Of a stretch of DNA of 64,000 nucleotides, positions 44,251-57,400 are shown in pieces; the stretch's first letter is position 1; each line of letters starts with the position of its first letter. A program made the position numbers and the translations under genes. Under the pieces are notes generated by a model. It did not search any database. It had not been told where the DNA came from and was given only the letters and a program-made list of their open reading frames with translations. This DNA comes from Pelodera strongyloides. Its lineage: Eukaryota > Nematoda > Chromadorea > Rhabditida > Rhabditidae. The DNA is taken from positions 246,501 through 310,500 of the forward strand of contig JAANDG010000035.1 in the NCBI GenBank assembly GCA_036852015.1, given 5' to 3'.

Positions 44251-46101
44251 TCACGAATTATTCTGACTTTGAAAGTCCTGAAAACAGCGGAACATTAAAG
44301 GGTCGGGCCCATTTCAAATGACCCCCATTTTTGATGATTCCATCTGATTCTCCATGTCAAACATAGTAGGATGCAATATTTTTCTAATTTTCAAGCGCAA
44401 AATTCACGCAGTATTCAGCAATTTACCCCTGTCAGTCATACCCAACTATTTACCGCATTTGTCACGCCCCTTCGCGCTAATTGGGCAGTATGCTCTATTG
44501 GGCGTGGCAATTGTGATATCGGCGAATCAGCGCGAATGGGCGTGCCAACTGCGATGGATAGCTGTGTATGACTGCTCACGTTAAATTGCAGAATAATGAG
44601 TGATTTTTGCGCTTGGAATTTAGAAAATTATTGCATCCAACTATATTTGACATGGAGAATCAGATGGAATCATCAAAAATAGGGGTCATTTGAATTGGGC
44701 CTGACCCTTTAAAGCGAAATATCGGCCGATTTTTGAAACGCACCGTGGACAGCTACGTATTTATGCAGTTGCTCGAATTTAGCTCGCTTTTTTATTCTAA
44801 TTTATGTTCATTAGCATAAGCTGCAGAGGAACACTGGTCTGCTCGATGTGTTTCAAAAAAATGACCATTATTTCGCTTTAAAACGAGAAATAAATTCATA
44901 CTCATACAGTCCCGCCGACGGGAAAAAAGTGCTTACTAAACTAAATTATCGCGCAAATAAAGACGACGGCTTCTAAAGCACTACGGTGAAACCTGCACTA
45001 CATAACACCAAAATAAAAGTTATCTGCTCCAGGCTAACAAGGGAATGTTTAGTTGGCTATTATCTAACATATTCTGATAGGGTTTGATGCGCTGAAAAAG
45101 ACATTGAAAACTTGCGCGCTGATCCGCAGAGGAAAAACAGGTATGAGCCCTTGAGCCTCGAAGATTCGGCAGGTTTCGGCTAAGCCTAAGCCTAAGCCTA
45201 AGCCTAAGCCCAACTGACCATCTCACTCGGCATTGGTGATGATTGTTGTCCATGTCTCAAGTAGTCACTCCTGCTACTGTCCGAATGTGATTTGCTAACT
45301 TTGGCCAGTTCTTCATCGCTCAATTTAATCAGTGAGGTTTCGCTGTTTCTCTTCTCTAAAGAAATCGAATCCTGGGTGGAATCCTGCAAAGGTTTTCTGA
45401 ATCTTCGTTATTATTTTTTTAAAGCGATATAACGACCGTTTTTCGAAACTTATGTCAAACGCATTATATGCAAATGAACATTATTAGAATAAAAAAATCG
45501 CTCCCAATTCGACCCCACTTGCAAGCAGAAATACAAAGGAAAGCAGCTATTTGCTATGCGTTCCAGAAATCGGTCGTTATTTCGCTTAGGAGTCAGGATC
45601 AGGATGATGTGCGGAGGCATGGGAGGGTTCTGGTAACTCGGTACCCAAGAATACCGTACGTTTAACTTGGGGTGCGGTTACAAGAAAATACCAAGCAAGA
45701 ACCGTTATCTTATTCTAACCTAACTCGGCTGCTGGTATTCTTATTTTCTCAAGGAATTGAACTGAACGAAAGAACCTACAACTTTGCATGTTTTCATGAC
45801 CAATGATTCGCTTTCGACCGATTTTACGTTGAGAAGAGACTCTTGAGTGTTATCCTGAATAAATAATTTTATTTAAAGAGACATAACAGCCGGATTTTCA
45901 AACGCATGTCAAACAACTGTATTCCCACATGTTGTATATGTGAATGAAGATAATTAGAATGAAAAGAGCGCCGTTGTTTGCATACACTGGATGGAAATAT
46001 GGCGTCCGTCATACATTTTATATATAACATACTAATATTTGAAAAACATTGTTCAGAGAATCCATCTTCCTGGCATCTTTTCCGGGTTTTTGCTGTGGAT
46101 C
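44251..46101 (-). CDS. 3' exons of an unidentified serine-rich protein gene
   Basis: Exons 46101-46048 (DPQQKPGKDARKMDSLNN), 45854-45780 (DNTQESLLNVKSVESES...), 45383-45219 (55 codons, contains DSTQDSISLEKRNSETSL and SHSDSSRSD) and 44277-44251 (DFQSQNNS, stop TGA). Every exon is exactly phase 0 to phase 0 and begins with D right after CAG; the second and third start with alike D-x-TQ-x-S words, suggesting exon duplication. AATAAA on the minus strand lies at 44241-44236, 10 nt after the stop. The product looks disordered and charged. No family recognised; it may be the tail of a larger protein, as in the kinase gene. 5' exons not found. Confidence 0.62.
44295..44712. mobile_element. MITE family C
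   Basis: TTAA-AGGGTCGGGCCCATTTC to GGGCCTGACCCT-TTAA. Left edge 15 nt from a splice acceptor of the minus-strand gene; right TTAA shared with the family A element at 44709. Confidence 0.88.
44709..44881. mobile_element. MITE family A
   Basis: TTAA-AGCGAAATATCGGCCG to ATTATTTCGCT-TTAA. It lies between the last two exons of the minus-strand gene. Confidence 0.85.
45176..45212 (-). repeat. TTAGGC tract beside a splice donor
   Basis: Five TAAGCC units on the plus strand, so TTAGGC in the sense of the minus-strand gene. It begins within about 6 nt after the donor at 45218-45217. Confidence 0.85.
45419..45588. mobile_element. MITE family A variant
   Basis: TTAA-AGCGATATAACGACCG to CGGTCGTTATTTCGCTTA. 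Its left edge is 33 nt from the acceptor of the 45383 exon. A related left end, TTAA-AGAGACATAACAGCCGG, starts at 45873, 17 nt from the acceptor of the 45854 exon. Confidence 0.75.
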
Positions 46102-47148
46102 CTGGAAAAACGGAAAGTAACCTATTGTTTAAAAAAATTACAGCCGAATTTTCCGCATGACCAAAAGGGTGGCATAGAGCTGGCTTGGTGCGGCGAGGTG
46201 TTTGCATGTACCACCGGCGCGCATCGACTGCGCACCCTAGAGGTAGCCCGTCACAGGCTGCGGCGCGCGCCTTTTTTGCGCGGTGAGATTTACATATTGA
46301 ACATACTAGCGAAAGCATAAATAAAGTACAATGTGTGAAACTTGCCAGTGATGACATGCGTGCGCACGACACGGTTTGACTCATCTTCAAGTGGACAAAT
46401 GCAAATTTCAACAATTTAGAATACAATTTGTTACAACCACTATGCTATGCAAATTTAGTGCGTTGTGAGTCCATCATTAGAATAGAAGACATTTGTTTGG
46501 CGAGACGAGCCACAAATGCGCCACAAGTGAGCTATAAGTGCGCCAACTGGGATTGTCCACTCGGCGCAAATTTTGTGGAGCCACTTCAATCTGACGAATA
46601 TATTTTAATTTTTTTGTGTATTCGTCCAATAGAACTAACAAATAAGCAATCTTTTATTGATTTTACAAAGAAAAACACTTTTAAACAAATTTCCAAACAT
46701 TTTATTACATAAAACATTGTTCAATAATAATCCAACTACTCTTACGTTAAGTTTTAAAATGTACATTCACTAATAACGTTTTTTTATTTGCGTTTACGAT
46801 GAGAAGTAATTTTCACAGAAAACGTTGGAACTTCGGATAAAAAAGGCTATATTGGTTTATATTATACTATTTATCGATTGTTTCTAAAAGGGGCGTGGTT
46901 AAGATATTATAAAAGAGGCGTGGTCAAGACACTGCGGGGGAGGCAACCGATCGATAGTAGGTGGTTTTTGCGTGCAGCCATTCAAGATGTTTTTTACACG
47001 TTACAAGGAGATATGACGTCATAAAGGGGCACAAGTGACTCCGCCTATTGGTACACTATTCGTACTAAGAGATGTCTACCGGAGCAACTTGAATTTGGAG
47101 AGTAATTACGTCATTGTAAAGCAATTGTGCAAAATTGTGTGTGTTTAT
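46102..47148. other. Intergenic, two minus-strand genes
   Basis: A GC-rich island near 46180-46285 and GCGCCACAAG-type repeats (46500-46570, compare 23390-23440). No exon assigned. Confidence 0.45.
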
Positions 47149-50100
47149 TTACTGCTTGTCGGGGAAAGGTCCAGCGAGTACCTTCTTGATGAAAGCTGAA
47201 AAGAAAGATAGGTTCTTGAGTGATATAGATCATGGTTACTGTAGGCAGCATCCAAGATTACTGTATATTTTTACTGCATGTAAAATGTTCAGAATATCTC
47301 ATGTTTCAGAATCAGGAGTCCTAACAAGAAGGTTCAAACAGAGAATTAATAACTGCTTGTGCTAATTCACTCATTGATAATGTTTTGCGCGGCTTCAAAA
47401 AAAAACCATTAAGACTAAAAAAAGCGACATTCGTCGATCAATAACTCTATGCGCCCTCTCCAACTAACCTTCATAGTTGACCATTCCCTCGCTGTCCTCT
47501 ACACCCTTCATGATCTCAGCCACCTCGTCCTTGTTCAATCTCTCGCCCAATCCGAGAAGGATGTGTCGCAGCTCAGCAGCCATGATCTGGAAAAAAAAAT
47601 CAATAAGAGAAATTAGTAATCGATATTGAACCAGGTGACCCTCCAGTGTCCTTGCCCGAAGGATTCAAGAAATTGGGCATCAAAGGCCTATTTACCACTC
47701 CCATTCCCTCGGGGAAATATTCCCCAGGGACAGAAAATAACATTCTAATGTGAGACGCGCAGAGAGAAAGAAGGAGAATTCACAATGGGGAATTGAGTGG
47801 TGAATATGGCCTGTGGAGCTGTTTAGCTACAGGTGAACAGGTGTCTGATGAACAAGCAATAAGTTTTGTACATTATACCGAACCACAGCTTTGTTTTAAC
47901 GATTACCATGGGGTATATATACACATATGTGTATATACCGAATGCCTAAAGTAACGCAGTGAGACTTGAGCGTTCTAGCGCTTGCACGAACACGCATGGT
48001 TGGGCCAAAAACAAATTCATATAAGTTGATATCACATGTATAAGAAACTTGAACAGCAGAAGTACGAGATCAAAATATAAATTCTCCTTTAAAAAAGCAA
48101 TAAATCTATCACCTTTCCGCATTCCTCCTTGTCGAAAACCTTGAGTCCCTCCATGAAGTCAGCAAAAGTTCCCTGCTCCTGAAGTGAAAATACGGAATAC
48201 CCTTCCCTTAGGCTTTACCATAACATAACGTCATTAAAGGGTAAGGTCTCTCTCTCCTGCAGGCTTCTGCGCTTGAGTACGACTTTGAGGCTCTGAATCT
48301 AGCGAAAAATTTACTGCAGATTTATAAAAGCGCAGATTCCTAATGTGATACAAAGTACGTTTCATACGTATTTTATATAATATAGCGCATGCCTGAAACG
48401 CTATATTATATCGGATTGATACTGTCACAGGAATGAGAAATAAATGCCGAGACCACAGAAAAACTGTCGCTGGCCTGTCACCAAATGGTTTTTACCGAAA
48501 AAAAATATTTGGTTCGTGACGTTCGTGACTGACCATTTGGTGGCCAGTTGATGACGGTTTTCGATAAAATTTGGTCACCACACGATCACGAAATGGTCGC
48601 AAAATGGTCTGGCACACGAAAAAACCTGTGAACCGTCACCAAATGGGCGGACCCATTTCCTATGCAACTTCTACGCTCTCCAGCCTAATATCATTATCTC
48701 GATTCTCTAGAAATCTCCATTCTGTCTCGCTCCCACTGCCATTTTATTAAATAGTGAATAAAGCCGGCTCTCCCTTCCAACTTTCCTTCTAGGCTAAACT
48801 TGCTTCACTACTCTCTCCCCCTCTTCCCTATTCATTTCCCCTAATTCTCTCCCTATCCCTCCCAATCGCTCCCCAAGATTTCTTCCCAGAAACACTCGAA
48901 AGCGCCCCCCTCACAACCAAAAACCATGCATATTTGTTCACTGCATCGAAGAGCTTTCGCAGATCTTTCTTTTGAGAGCAAGAAACTATCTCTCTCTCTA
49001 ACTTCCTTCCTTCTCTCTCTCTATATCTCTCTCTCTTCCCTCCCCCTCTCCCCCCACTCTCCCTCTCTCTCTCTCTCTCGCAGTCACCTAAGGTACTCAA
49101 CAAAACGCAAACATTAGCGAAGACTTGCTTGAAGAAAGCTCGGCTTATCCGAAATCAAACTTTTATCTTATTTTAGTGAATGAGATATTGATTGGTCTCA
49201 TCAGGAAACCGTTTATCGAGATAGCTTAGGCTTAGTCTAAGATGAAGCTTCTTCAAAGTTTGAAATTCGCAATGAGTGAATAGGCGAGAATCTAACATGT
49301 AAATGACATGAAAAAATCGATATGTCAGAGAAAACAAGAGTGTTTGAGCTATGGTCAAGGCTGTTTAGTGTGCATTTCAATTGTTTGGATAGTTTACGTA
49401 TGTGTTCCCTGCGCAACAAGACATATCATAGCTGAATTGCTATAGCGAAACACCGTTGAGTACTGCTAAACTGGAATAAAACGCCAGCCGCGAAATCTTA
49501 CGTTAGGTTTGCTAACAATAAGCCTGGTTCTATAATTGTGGGCCGAGATATCCTGGTAGAAAGTAGCATAAACATAGGGGTGAACCCATTTGGATACGGT
49601 TCACTGGTTTTTTTCGGGCCTGCCTATCTGGTAACAAACTCGCGACCAGGTTTCATCAAAAACCGTCACGAACCAGTCACCAGATGGTTTTTCGGTGAGA
49701 ACCATTTGGTGATCTGAACATCATAAATACGCACCTTTTCCTTGGAGAGTTGTTCGTAAATGGGAGCAAACTCCTCGAAGGTGATTCTCTTCTCGCCCTT
49801 CTTCTTGTATTCCTTGCCAGAAGCCTGGAACTAGTTAAGTATTGAGTTCAAAAGTAATAATAATGTGGATCGCCCATGTTTCTCTCGTCGTGTGGTGCTT
49901 GCAAAGTTGTCATGGGTAGATCCGAACTCGGGTTGCGTGCGTTACAGGTAAACGCGCTAGCCAGTGGACCACTCGAAATCTTTGAAAAAACGTAAATGTA
50001 AGAGATAACATGTTTGGTAACGCAACTACTAAAACGATGTGAACTAAGTACTATGTGTTGTAGCACGGCGGGGGTGGTTATACTTTTATACGATAATGAT

Positions 50101-50826
50101 ACCGTTGTTTGCTCTTCTGATGTACAAATAAGGCCAAGCTGCCGCTGTGATATGAAGAAAGACACCGCGTTAGTAGTTTGTAAATAAACCAAATATGAAG
50201 ATTTTGCAAACCTTAGCTTGCCGTCCACAATATTTTAGAGATCAAAAATAGAACCTATAAGGTCGAACACAATTGTTTGAACTTGCTGTGTGTTATTAAC
50301 TTGATAAATAAGGGCATAATATGTTGAAGAAGAAGCAGACACGTAGTCAGGGTAGGGTGCGAATTTGTAGTACCCTGGGTACCAACCTTGTGCACCATGG
50401 CGTTGGTGGGCTTGAGTCCAGCGGCGCGGACTACATCTCCGATCTGGGTGCCATCGATCTTACCATCGAGCTCCTCATCGTAAAGGTTGAAGATCTCCTT
50501 GAGCTGGTCTAAAATGGAATAGAAACATGTTTTAATTGTGTCTTTCTAATAGCCTTTGTTTGGAGTGACATTGACATGATTCAAGTGGATAAATATTAAA
50601 TCTCTATATCATACCCAAATTTCTACTCGACTACAGTACCAAGTGCCAAGTACCAACGACAGATATTTGTTTTCCTTCATCATAGCGTTGTGTGCTGCAC
50701 ACCTTGCAGTGTTATTTATTTAGTCAAGGAATAAATTAGGATTGTAAAAGGTACATGGAACTTGCGAACAATACTGTATAATTTCATAATTTGAATATGC
50801 AAATTACCGGCTTGGACGGCGGGCAT
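47149..50826 (-). CDS. Myosin essential light chain
   Basis: Essential light chain bound to the myosin lever arm, acting in muscle or non-muscle myosin II. Six minus-strand exons: 50826-50808, 50508-50387, 49824-49735, 48178-48113, 47586-47469, 47195-47149; 462 nt, 153 aa plus stop, all GT-AG and in phase. It starts [20 protein letters not shown]-hand-like repeats follow, none with a full set of calcium ligands, as usual for this family. Landmarks are [38 protein letters not shown] and the closing [14 protein letters not shown], very close to the ends of mollusc and nematode essential light chains. Length is standard. AATAAA overlaps the stop (47149-47144, minus strand). Introns carry CT tracts and two repeat families. 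The short first coding exon is set by the ATG and phase. Confidence 0.93.
47683..47813. mobile_element. MITE family G
   Basis: GGCCTATTTACCACTC to GAGTGGTGAATATGGCC, with CCCTCGGGGAA inside. In myosin light chain intron 4. Confidence 0.75.
48470..48655. repeat. Dispersed repeat with GGTCACCAAATGG words
   Basis: Several copies of CACCAAATGG/CCATTTGGTG and GTCACGAAC words, also at 49572-49722 and briefly at 22918-22960. Both large copies lie in one intron of the myosin light chain gene. Confidence 0.65.
48960..49082. repeat. CT-rich microsatellite
   Basis: Mostly CT with CCCC and TTCC breaks. Open frames reading RERERE on the other strand are artefacts of it. Confidence 0.9.
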
Positions 50827-51009
50827 GATGTCTAGAGATTGATGGGAAAGAGTAACTGGCTGCACGCGATGTCGGTTGACTGCTGCGGAATGGCAGTGTG
50901 CAGGTCTGGGTGAGACCGTAGTCTACGGGGGTGGGACCTGGTCCAGAGGGCAGACGGGCAAAGACCTACCAGGTATGCAGACATGCAGACCTGGACCATT
51001 AGGTCCCAT

Positions 51010-51185
51010 ATCTCTCTCTGTTTCTGTTGGTTTCTCTCTCTGTCTCTCTCTCTCCCTTTCTCTCTCTGTCTCTCTCCCTCTCTCCCTTTCTCTCTCTGTC
51101 TCCCTGTATCCCTAAATCTCCAAGACTGCATCTTCTAACATGTCCCATCTCTCTCGTTCTCTCTCTCCTCTCTCTCTTTCCTGAA
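51010..51185. repeat. CT-rich microsatellite upstream of the myosin light chain gene
   Basis: CTCTCTCTGT units about 200 bp upstream of the start codon (minus strand). GA/CT tracts at such positions can be promoter elements, but this is not shown here. Confidence 0.85.
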
Positions 51186-53800
51186 TTATCTGAATCTGCA
51201 TCCATCTCTAAACCTCTTGAGCTTCCCACATTAGCCTACTCCCTCAGAATTTTCTCTGACGCACTGTAAACATCCGAGATTCCCGGGATGTTGCAAACTT
51301 GAGAGATCAGAGAAAAGGCGAGAGATTACGGATATCCAGTCATTCAACGTTGAGGGCCGAGGAGAGTGCAGACACGAAAATCCACGGAGAATTCCCTGTT
51401 TACAGAAGACTTGAAGAGAACGAAGGCGTGGGAGGAGGACTCTTACTGGGAGAGAGGCTTAGAGAAACAGAGAATACATAATTGACGTATCAAGTTTATT
51501 CCTGGCTGCGTGTATTGGTAGCATTGGTAGTATGTGGAAAATGGACAAATTTATAAAATGGTGGAAAAAAAACAGCCTATTGGAAACCATGCATGGGAAA
51601 CCTAGTAGTCCGTTCATATCTTACTGGATGATGGTTTCACAAAGACAGTCTGAGAGCCTTATGTTATAAAAGATAAAAAAAAGATAAAGAGTACCGGGTT
51701 ATATTTCTAACGTGGAACTGTAAAGAAAATAGTTTTCAGAAAGTTCCTTCAAGTTTGGGTGTATGCTTTAGCTCGTCGAAACGGCGTGTATAAGAAATCC
51801 AGCAGACGAATTACCTACTGTGAGGGTGAGGTGTTGTGTGAGTCATGTGCTGTCGCGTACTGTCGTGTACCGTAATACCTTGGTGCGGTGTCCAGTCTTA
51901 GTGCTGTGTACAGTTTAGCATAGTATCAAAGCCAGATGTCCAGATTCTCACATACGTAGCGACGCTAGTGACAATGGTGCCGACGAAAGGAACTGTGTAT
52001 GTAGGGCTTTTCCCATATAATACATTCTCGATTCATACACATGACACAGCATGACAGAGCGTGACACAACTTTATAAAATAGATCTGCTAGCTAATTTTG
52101 AAGCTTTACAGTTATTAATTGCAAGTGTCTATACTCTCTCTATCTCTTCACCCGCTCGCTCTCGTTCTCGCTTTGTCTCTCTCAACCTCTCCCTCTCTTC
52201 CCTAAGTTTGCAATATTTGCACATCATCAACGCATCTCGCTGTGGCATTTTTGCGACCGCGGACAAAGCTCAGAAAATTCGGATTTTTGAGGCTAAGTTT
52301 GAGGGGGAAAGAAACGGTGGTTATAAGAAACTGGGATCATTCGAGACATAAAAAGCGATGATCTTACTAAAGCTATTTTAGTTTAATATAGAATTTATAA
52401 CTTCAATAACTGCATTCATGTTAATATACTAGATTGAGGTACATTGATGCTGAAACTGTTATATGTGCCGAAACAGTTGAAAAACACAGAGTACAATATA
52501 TACAAGTACAAGCGGCTTTTCAAAACATAGCAGTTTCCATGTAAACTTGACGAGAAAACCACGACATTGATACATTTTAGAATTTCAAGGCATTTTGCTA
52601 TTTCAGGACGTTTCGAAGGTAAGCTGCTAAGGCATTTTGGAAGCTTATGGTATTTTTAGGTAACGATCCTTTCGCGAAGACCATTTTGGTACTGTGCTTT
52701 ATGATGTTGATACCATATTAGGTGTTCATAACCCTTCAGGAGACCACATGAGCGCGATGTTACCGTTTTAAGAAGTTTTACGGAGTAGGTACTACTCGAT
52801 TGGGTGATTATGGTTGGAAGGGCAATCACTCATTCAATGGGTGTTGGTATCCCCTTAGCCTTTAGGAGACTGTAGTACCCTTTCCAAACCTTCTTGCCCC
52901 CTGTAGGTACCCTTTTCGAAGGTTGGTTCCAGTTCAAGATAGGGCCAATATCTTTCTATGCAGTAGGTACAAAGTACTCGCTTGGGTGCTTATGTATAAG
53001 GGCAATAATTCCTTCAATATGTGTGTGTGCGGACGTCCCTTATCACAAAGTGTCAGTAACATTGTGTGTGAGAGTTTGAGGGGGTCGCCCCTTGAATGCC
53101 TATAATATTATCAGTTATCAGTTCGTTCTGATAATCCTAATATCGGGTGTTACACTTTTCTAGAAACGTCAGACAAGTTTCTTCTACTTCAATTCGTTGT
53201 TCTTTGTTTTAAGGAAAATATTGATTTTTCGATGCCAATTTTGACGTAGTCAGGCTATAAATGATTTATTATACAATTAGTTCCTTGCAAGTGCGCTAGA
53301 AATTTTGTTCAAACGTTTGGACTTCCTCTTTTTGTAGGGAGCGAGAAGCATAAAAATACTGTTTGATTCGTTGCTGCTAACGTCGCGGTTATCACAGCAC
53401 AAGTTGGTTACCACATCCCTTTAAAGTAAAGAAACCTTTATGAGTATTTATGTGCTCAATGTGTTCATGGCAGATTCCTTCCTTCGCTGATTTGACTATA
53501 ATCTGGAAAATAATCTTTCTAATCCGCTGATAAGGCCGAAGTTTACATGATGCACTTCCCGTTGTGCTTTTTTTTGAAAACTTCAAAATTTGATCTTGCC
53601 AACTAAAATGCTCACATACTCCATGAGCACATCGAAAAAAACCACAACCACACACATATGTATATCACATGCTGAATATCAATATTCTCTTGTAATGCAG
53701 TAAACTGCCAAGGCATTATCTCAACTCTTGTCACACATGATATATTAAAAATTCAGTTGTATGCCATTTTTATTTGCCACAAATTTTGCAGCGCCCCGTT
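51186..53800. other. Gene-poor stretch between divergent genes
   Basis: Upstream regions of the myosin light chain (minus) and fatty acyl-CoA reductase (plus) genes. I find no reliable exon. Two similar passages on the theme TAGGTACTACTCGATTGGGT (52785 and 52965) hint at an old local duplication. Confidence 0.45.
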
Positions 53801-53982
53801 TTAAAGAGAAATACCGGGCGGTTTTTGAAACGCACCGTGGACAGATAAATTCTTACATATTTATGCAAATTTGCTCGAAATTAACTCGATTTTTTATTCT
53901 ACTTTATGGTCATTTGCATAAGATGCATACGAATGCTGGTGTAGTCGATGTGTTTACAAAACCGGCCGGTATTTCGCTTTAA
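53801..53982. mobile_element. MITE family A
   Basis: TTAA-AGAGAAATACCGGGCGG to CCGGCCGGTATTTCGCT-TTAA, 182 bp. Confidence 0.88.
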
Positions 53983-54477
53983 GAGACTATGAACTTTCTT
54001 ATGGCGTGATGCGCTCGAAAATTTAATAGGAAGAAAAAATGTGAGCGGAAACGAACGTTATCTTGGGTATCAAAATCCCTGTCAATAACTTGGCGACCTT
54101 TTTTAAACTGATGTTTGGATGGAATTCTGAATTCTGATATTCATGTTCTATTCTTCTTACACTTTGTGTTTACATACAATTAGTAAACACCATTTACTTA
54201 CCATTTTAACGTGGGGTACTGCTTTTAGTTAAGTTGGTTTATTCCTCAAGAGTACAATGCGCCATAAAACCATTGTTTTCTACCCTAATATTGTGTTTCT
54301 GATTCCTTTTCTCTCGTTGTATGTGTATTACTTCTTTTTTTCTCTGCTATTGCAAAATAAATCTGTATCGCTCTTTTACGGAACCATTTTTTAGTTTTAG
54401 AAGTATAGAACACACAAATGGTTGCTTTTATTTAAAAGAAAGCTTTCAGGGTACCCCGCCGGCTCATTTTGGGCGCA

Positions 54478-57400
54478 ATGGCACACCGCATAGAAGAAGT
54501 GCTGGCTGATCGCTGTATCTTTGTGACCGGATTCTCTGGATTTCTGGGAAAGGTAAAGTATGGATTTTGGAAATATACTGTAGCCATTTATTTGTCAGTA
54601 GAGAAACTATATGCATGGTCGCTTGCAATTAGAAATATGGCTATGTGGCTAAGTTTGATGAAACTGAACGGCTGCGCCACTAAAAAAGTAGGGTCAGCCA
54701 CTACAGGGCTTCTATAGCTAGTCATGGCAGTTGGCATGCCAGTGGCGTACCGGTGGCGCCGATCCTTTTGAATAGAACGCGGCAGGCAGTCACGAACGCA
54801 CCGCATATATTCCCCTCACTGAAGAACACTTGGCCTGACTCGGCAACATGTAAATTTCATGTAGTAGCTAAGAAAGTAAAGAAACTAGAGGGAAACGATA
54901 GTTTGCCTGAAAATTGCATGAATTACGCTTTTCTAACTTGCAGGTTCTGGTCGAGAAACTGGTCTACAGTATTCCAAAGCTCCGGAAAGTGTACTGTTTG
55001 ATTCGACCACAGAAAGGACAATCGCCGAATGAGCGTCTTCACAAGATCCTTGAGGTCGGTTCTTGATAGTGAGTAAAAGACAGGAAGGAAGTAAACAAGT
55101 AAATTCCTTTCTGCTAAACCTTTCTTCAAGAGGTGAAAAGATTCTATGGTGGTTAAGGGAAAAGATTCTACTTCAAATTCGTAATTTTACTTGGAATATA
55201 ATTGAATATCGGAAAGAATTGAGTAAAATACTTTACCAAAAAAAAATATTTGAAATCTAACCCAGGGAGTGAACTACTAGATAAGCGGAGTCGGAGTTAC
55301 TAGACTGCCGCGGGGGTGTCTTTGGTAGAGTATTTTTCTCAAGTATTTCCTATATTCAATTATATTCGAAGTAAAATGACGAATTTGTAGTGACCGTGAT
55401 TGTTCTTTTAAAAAATACCGGCCGCTGTTTGAAACGCATTAAAGGGATAGGTTCATCTCAAATCACCCCTCTTTTTATTGTTTTTATTGATAATAGCACA
55501 AATATCATTCACAATGAAAATTAAATCAATCACAGAACAATACGACTCGCAGAAGAAGCTTCCTTTATTGGAAGCTAGTTGATCGGAAGCCAAAATCTAA
55601 ACTCAAAACCTAATATCGTACACAGATCGAGCGGGCTAATGGCAATTAGCCAAGTTACAAACTACACTCGGCAGGTCATTATTTCCCGTGTATTATCATT
55701 TAATTCGCTTTTGGCTATTTGCCATTAGCCCGCTAATTGCCAGTGTACGGTATTAGTTTTTGAGTTTAGATTTTGGCTTCCGATCAACTAGCTTCCAATA
55801 AAGGAAGCTTCTTCTTCGAGGCGTATTGTTCTGTGATTGATTTAATTTTCATTGTGAATGATGCTTGTGTTATTATCAATAAAAACAATAAAAAGAGAGG
55901 TGATTTGAGATGAACCTATCCCTTTAAGTAGACCAGAATTCGTATGTAGCATATGCAAATGATCATAAATTCGAATAAAAAAATCGCGCTAAAAATTCGA
56001 GTAAGTTAACATAAATACGTAAGTATTCAGTTGTCCACGATGCGTTTCAAAAACCGGCCGGAACTAAGTAGGAACCTGAACCATGGACTTTTATTTGCTA
56101 TTCCACCGCGTCAACCACTATACAACTATACTAGCACACAGATTTTTCTGGAACACATATGAAAGGATGTGGGATTATCTGGATTGTTTGATTGACTAGG
56201 AATATGATATGATCTGCATTTCAACCAATTTAGAGTGACCTGTTCAATCGGATTCGTTCCACTAACCCGCTTCTCCTGCAAAAGATTGTCGCCGTCGCCG
56301 GTGACATGACTGAGGACGGTCTGGGAATGAACCAACACGATCATCAAGAGATTTGCGATCAGGTAAGTAATACCTTACATGGTAACTACGTAATGAAGCT
56401 TGAACCGTCCGCAGAGGTCCAGGTCCAGAGCATTAGGCGACGATTTGCAGATGACAAATTGCGCGGTCTTCGGGCCAGTAGTGATCGCCCATGATTCCCT
56501 CGCCGGGTGTGGTGGTGCCGGGTGGACGGCCTTGGCTCCAAGCTTGGTTCCTTCAATTTCCTACACTAAATTCTAAAGCGTTACAATGCAATTCCCTCCT
56601 AGTCCTAGCCCGAAGACTCGAGCAATTTGACATCTGGAACTCGTCGCCTACAGCTCAGGACCTCTGCGGAACATGTCATACGCATACTTTCAAACTGAAT
56701 TTCCACACTTGAATAAAGGTGCACGCACTTGAAGCGTAAAATATTTATTTGTTTATTTTATTTTAAGTCCGTGGTAGACATTTGTTCTGAAACAGACTTG
56801 AAACGTATATGGACAACTAATTTTCAATATACTATATGCAAAATACGTTCAGAAATCATCAATAAGGCACATAAATTAACATACACGGTACTTGAAAATG
56901 TAGTTCTTCTGTTACAAAATCACGTGTCATAGCTCTTTAAAAAAGCTTTTCACGGTGATCTTTCAGGTGCACGTGGTGTTCCATTGTGCTGCCACAGTGC
57001 GTTTCGACGAGCAATTGAGAGATGCAATTCAGATGAATTTACTTGGAACTGCTAGGATTGTGGCACTATGCCACAGTATTCAAAAGTTGATGGTAGGGTG
57101 ACAACTTGACGACGTTGATTTACTTTGTCTTACTTTGACTAAAAAGGTCGTCAGCTATACAGGCTCTATTTTTAGTTTTCATTTTCATTTTTAGTGTTGT
57201 TTTCGACCTTTCCGGGGTAGGGAAAACACCCTGTCTTGAGCAAACGACCGAAACAACTACCATTTAGCAATGTACTATGAATTGGTGGAATAACCGAGTA
57301 GAAACCTACCGCTGTGTTCGAGACTGCGAGCGCCATGGACCATTTGGGAACCTATAAAATTTTCTTTCAGTGTCTTGTGCATGCTTCTACCGCCTATGCG

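Noticed and set aside
45869..46426. 185-codon open frame on the minus strand
   Set aside because: It runs through a MITE end and a GC-rich island, has no motif, and covers in another frame a better-supported phase-0 exon (46101-46048).
48828..49103. RERERE-rich frames, also at 50832-51229 and 59680-59883
   Set aside because: Translations of CT/GA microsatellites.
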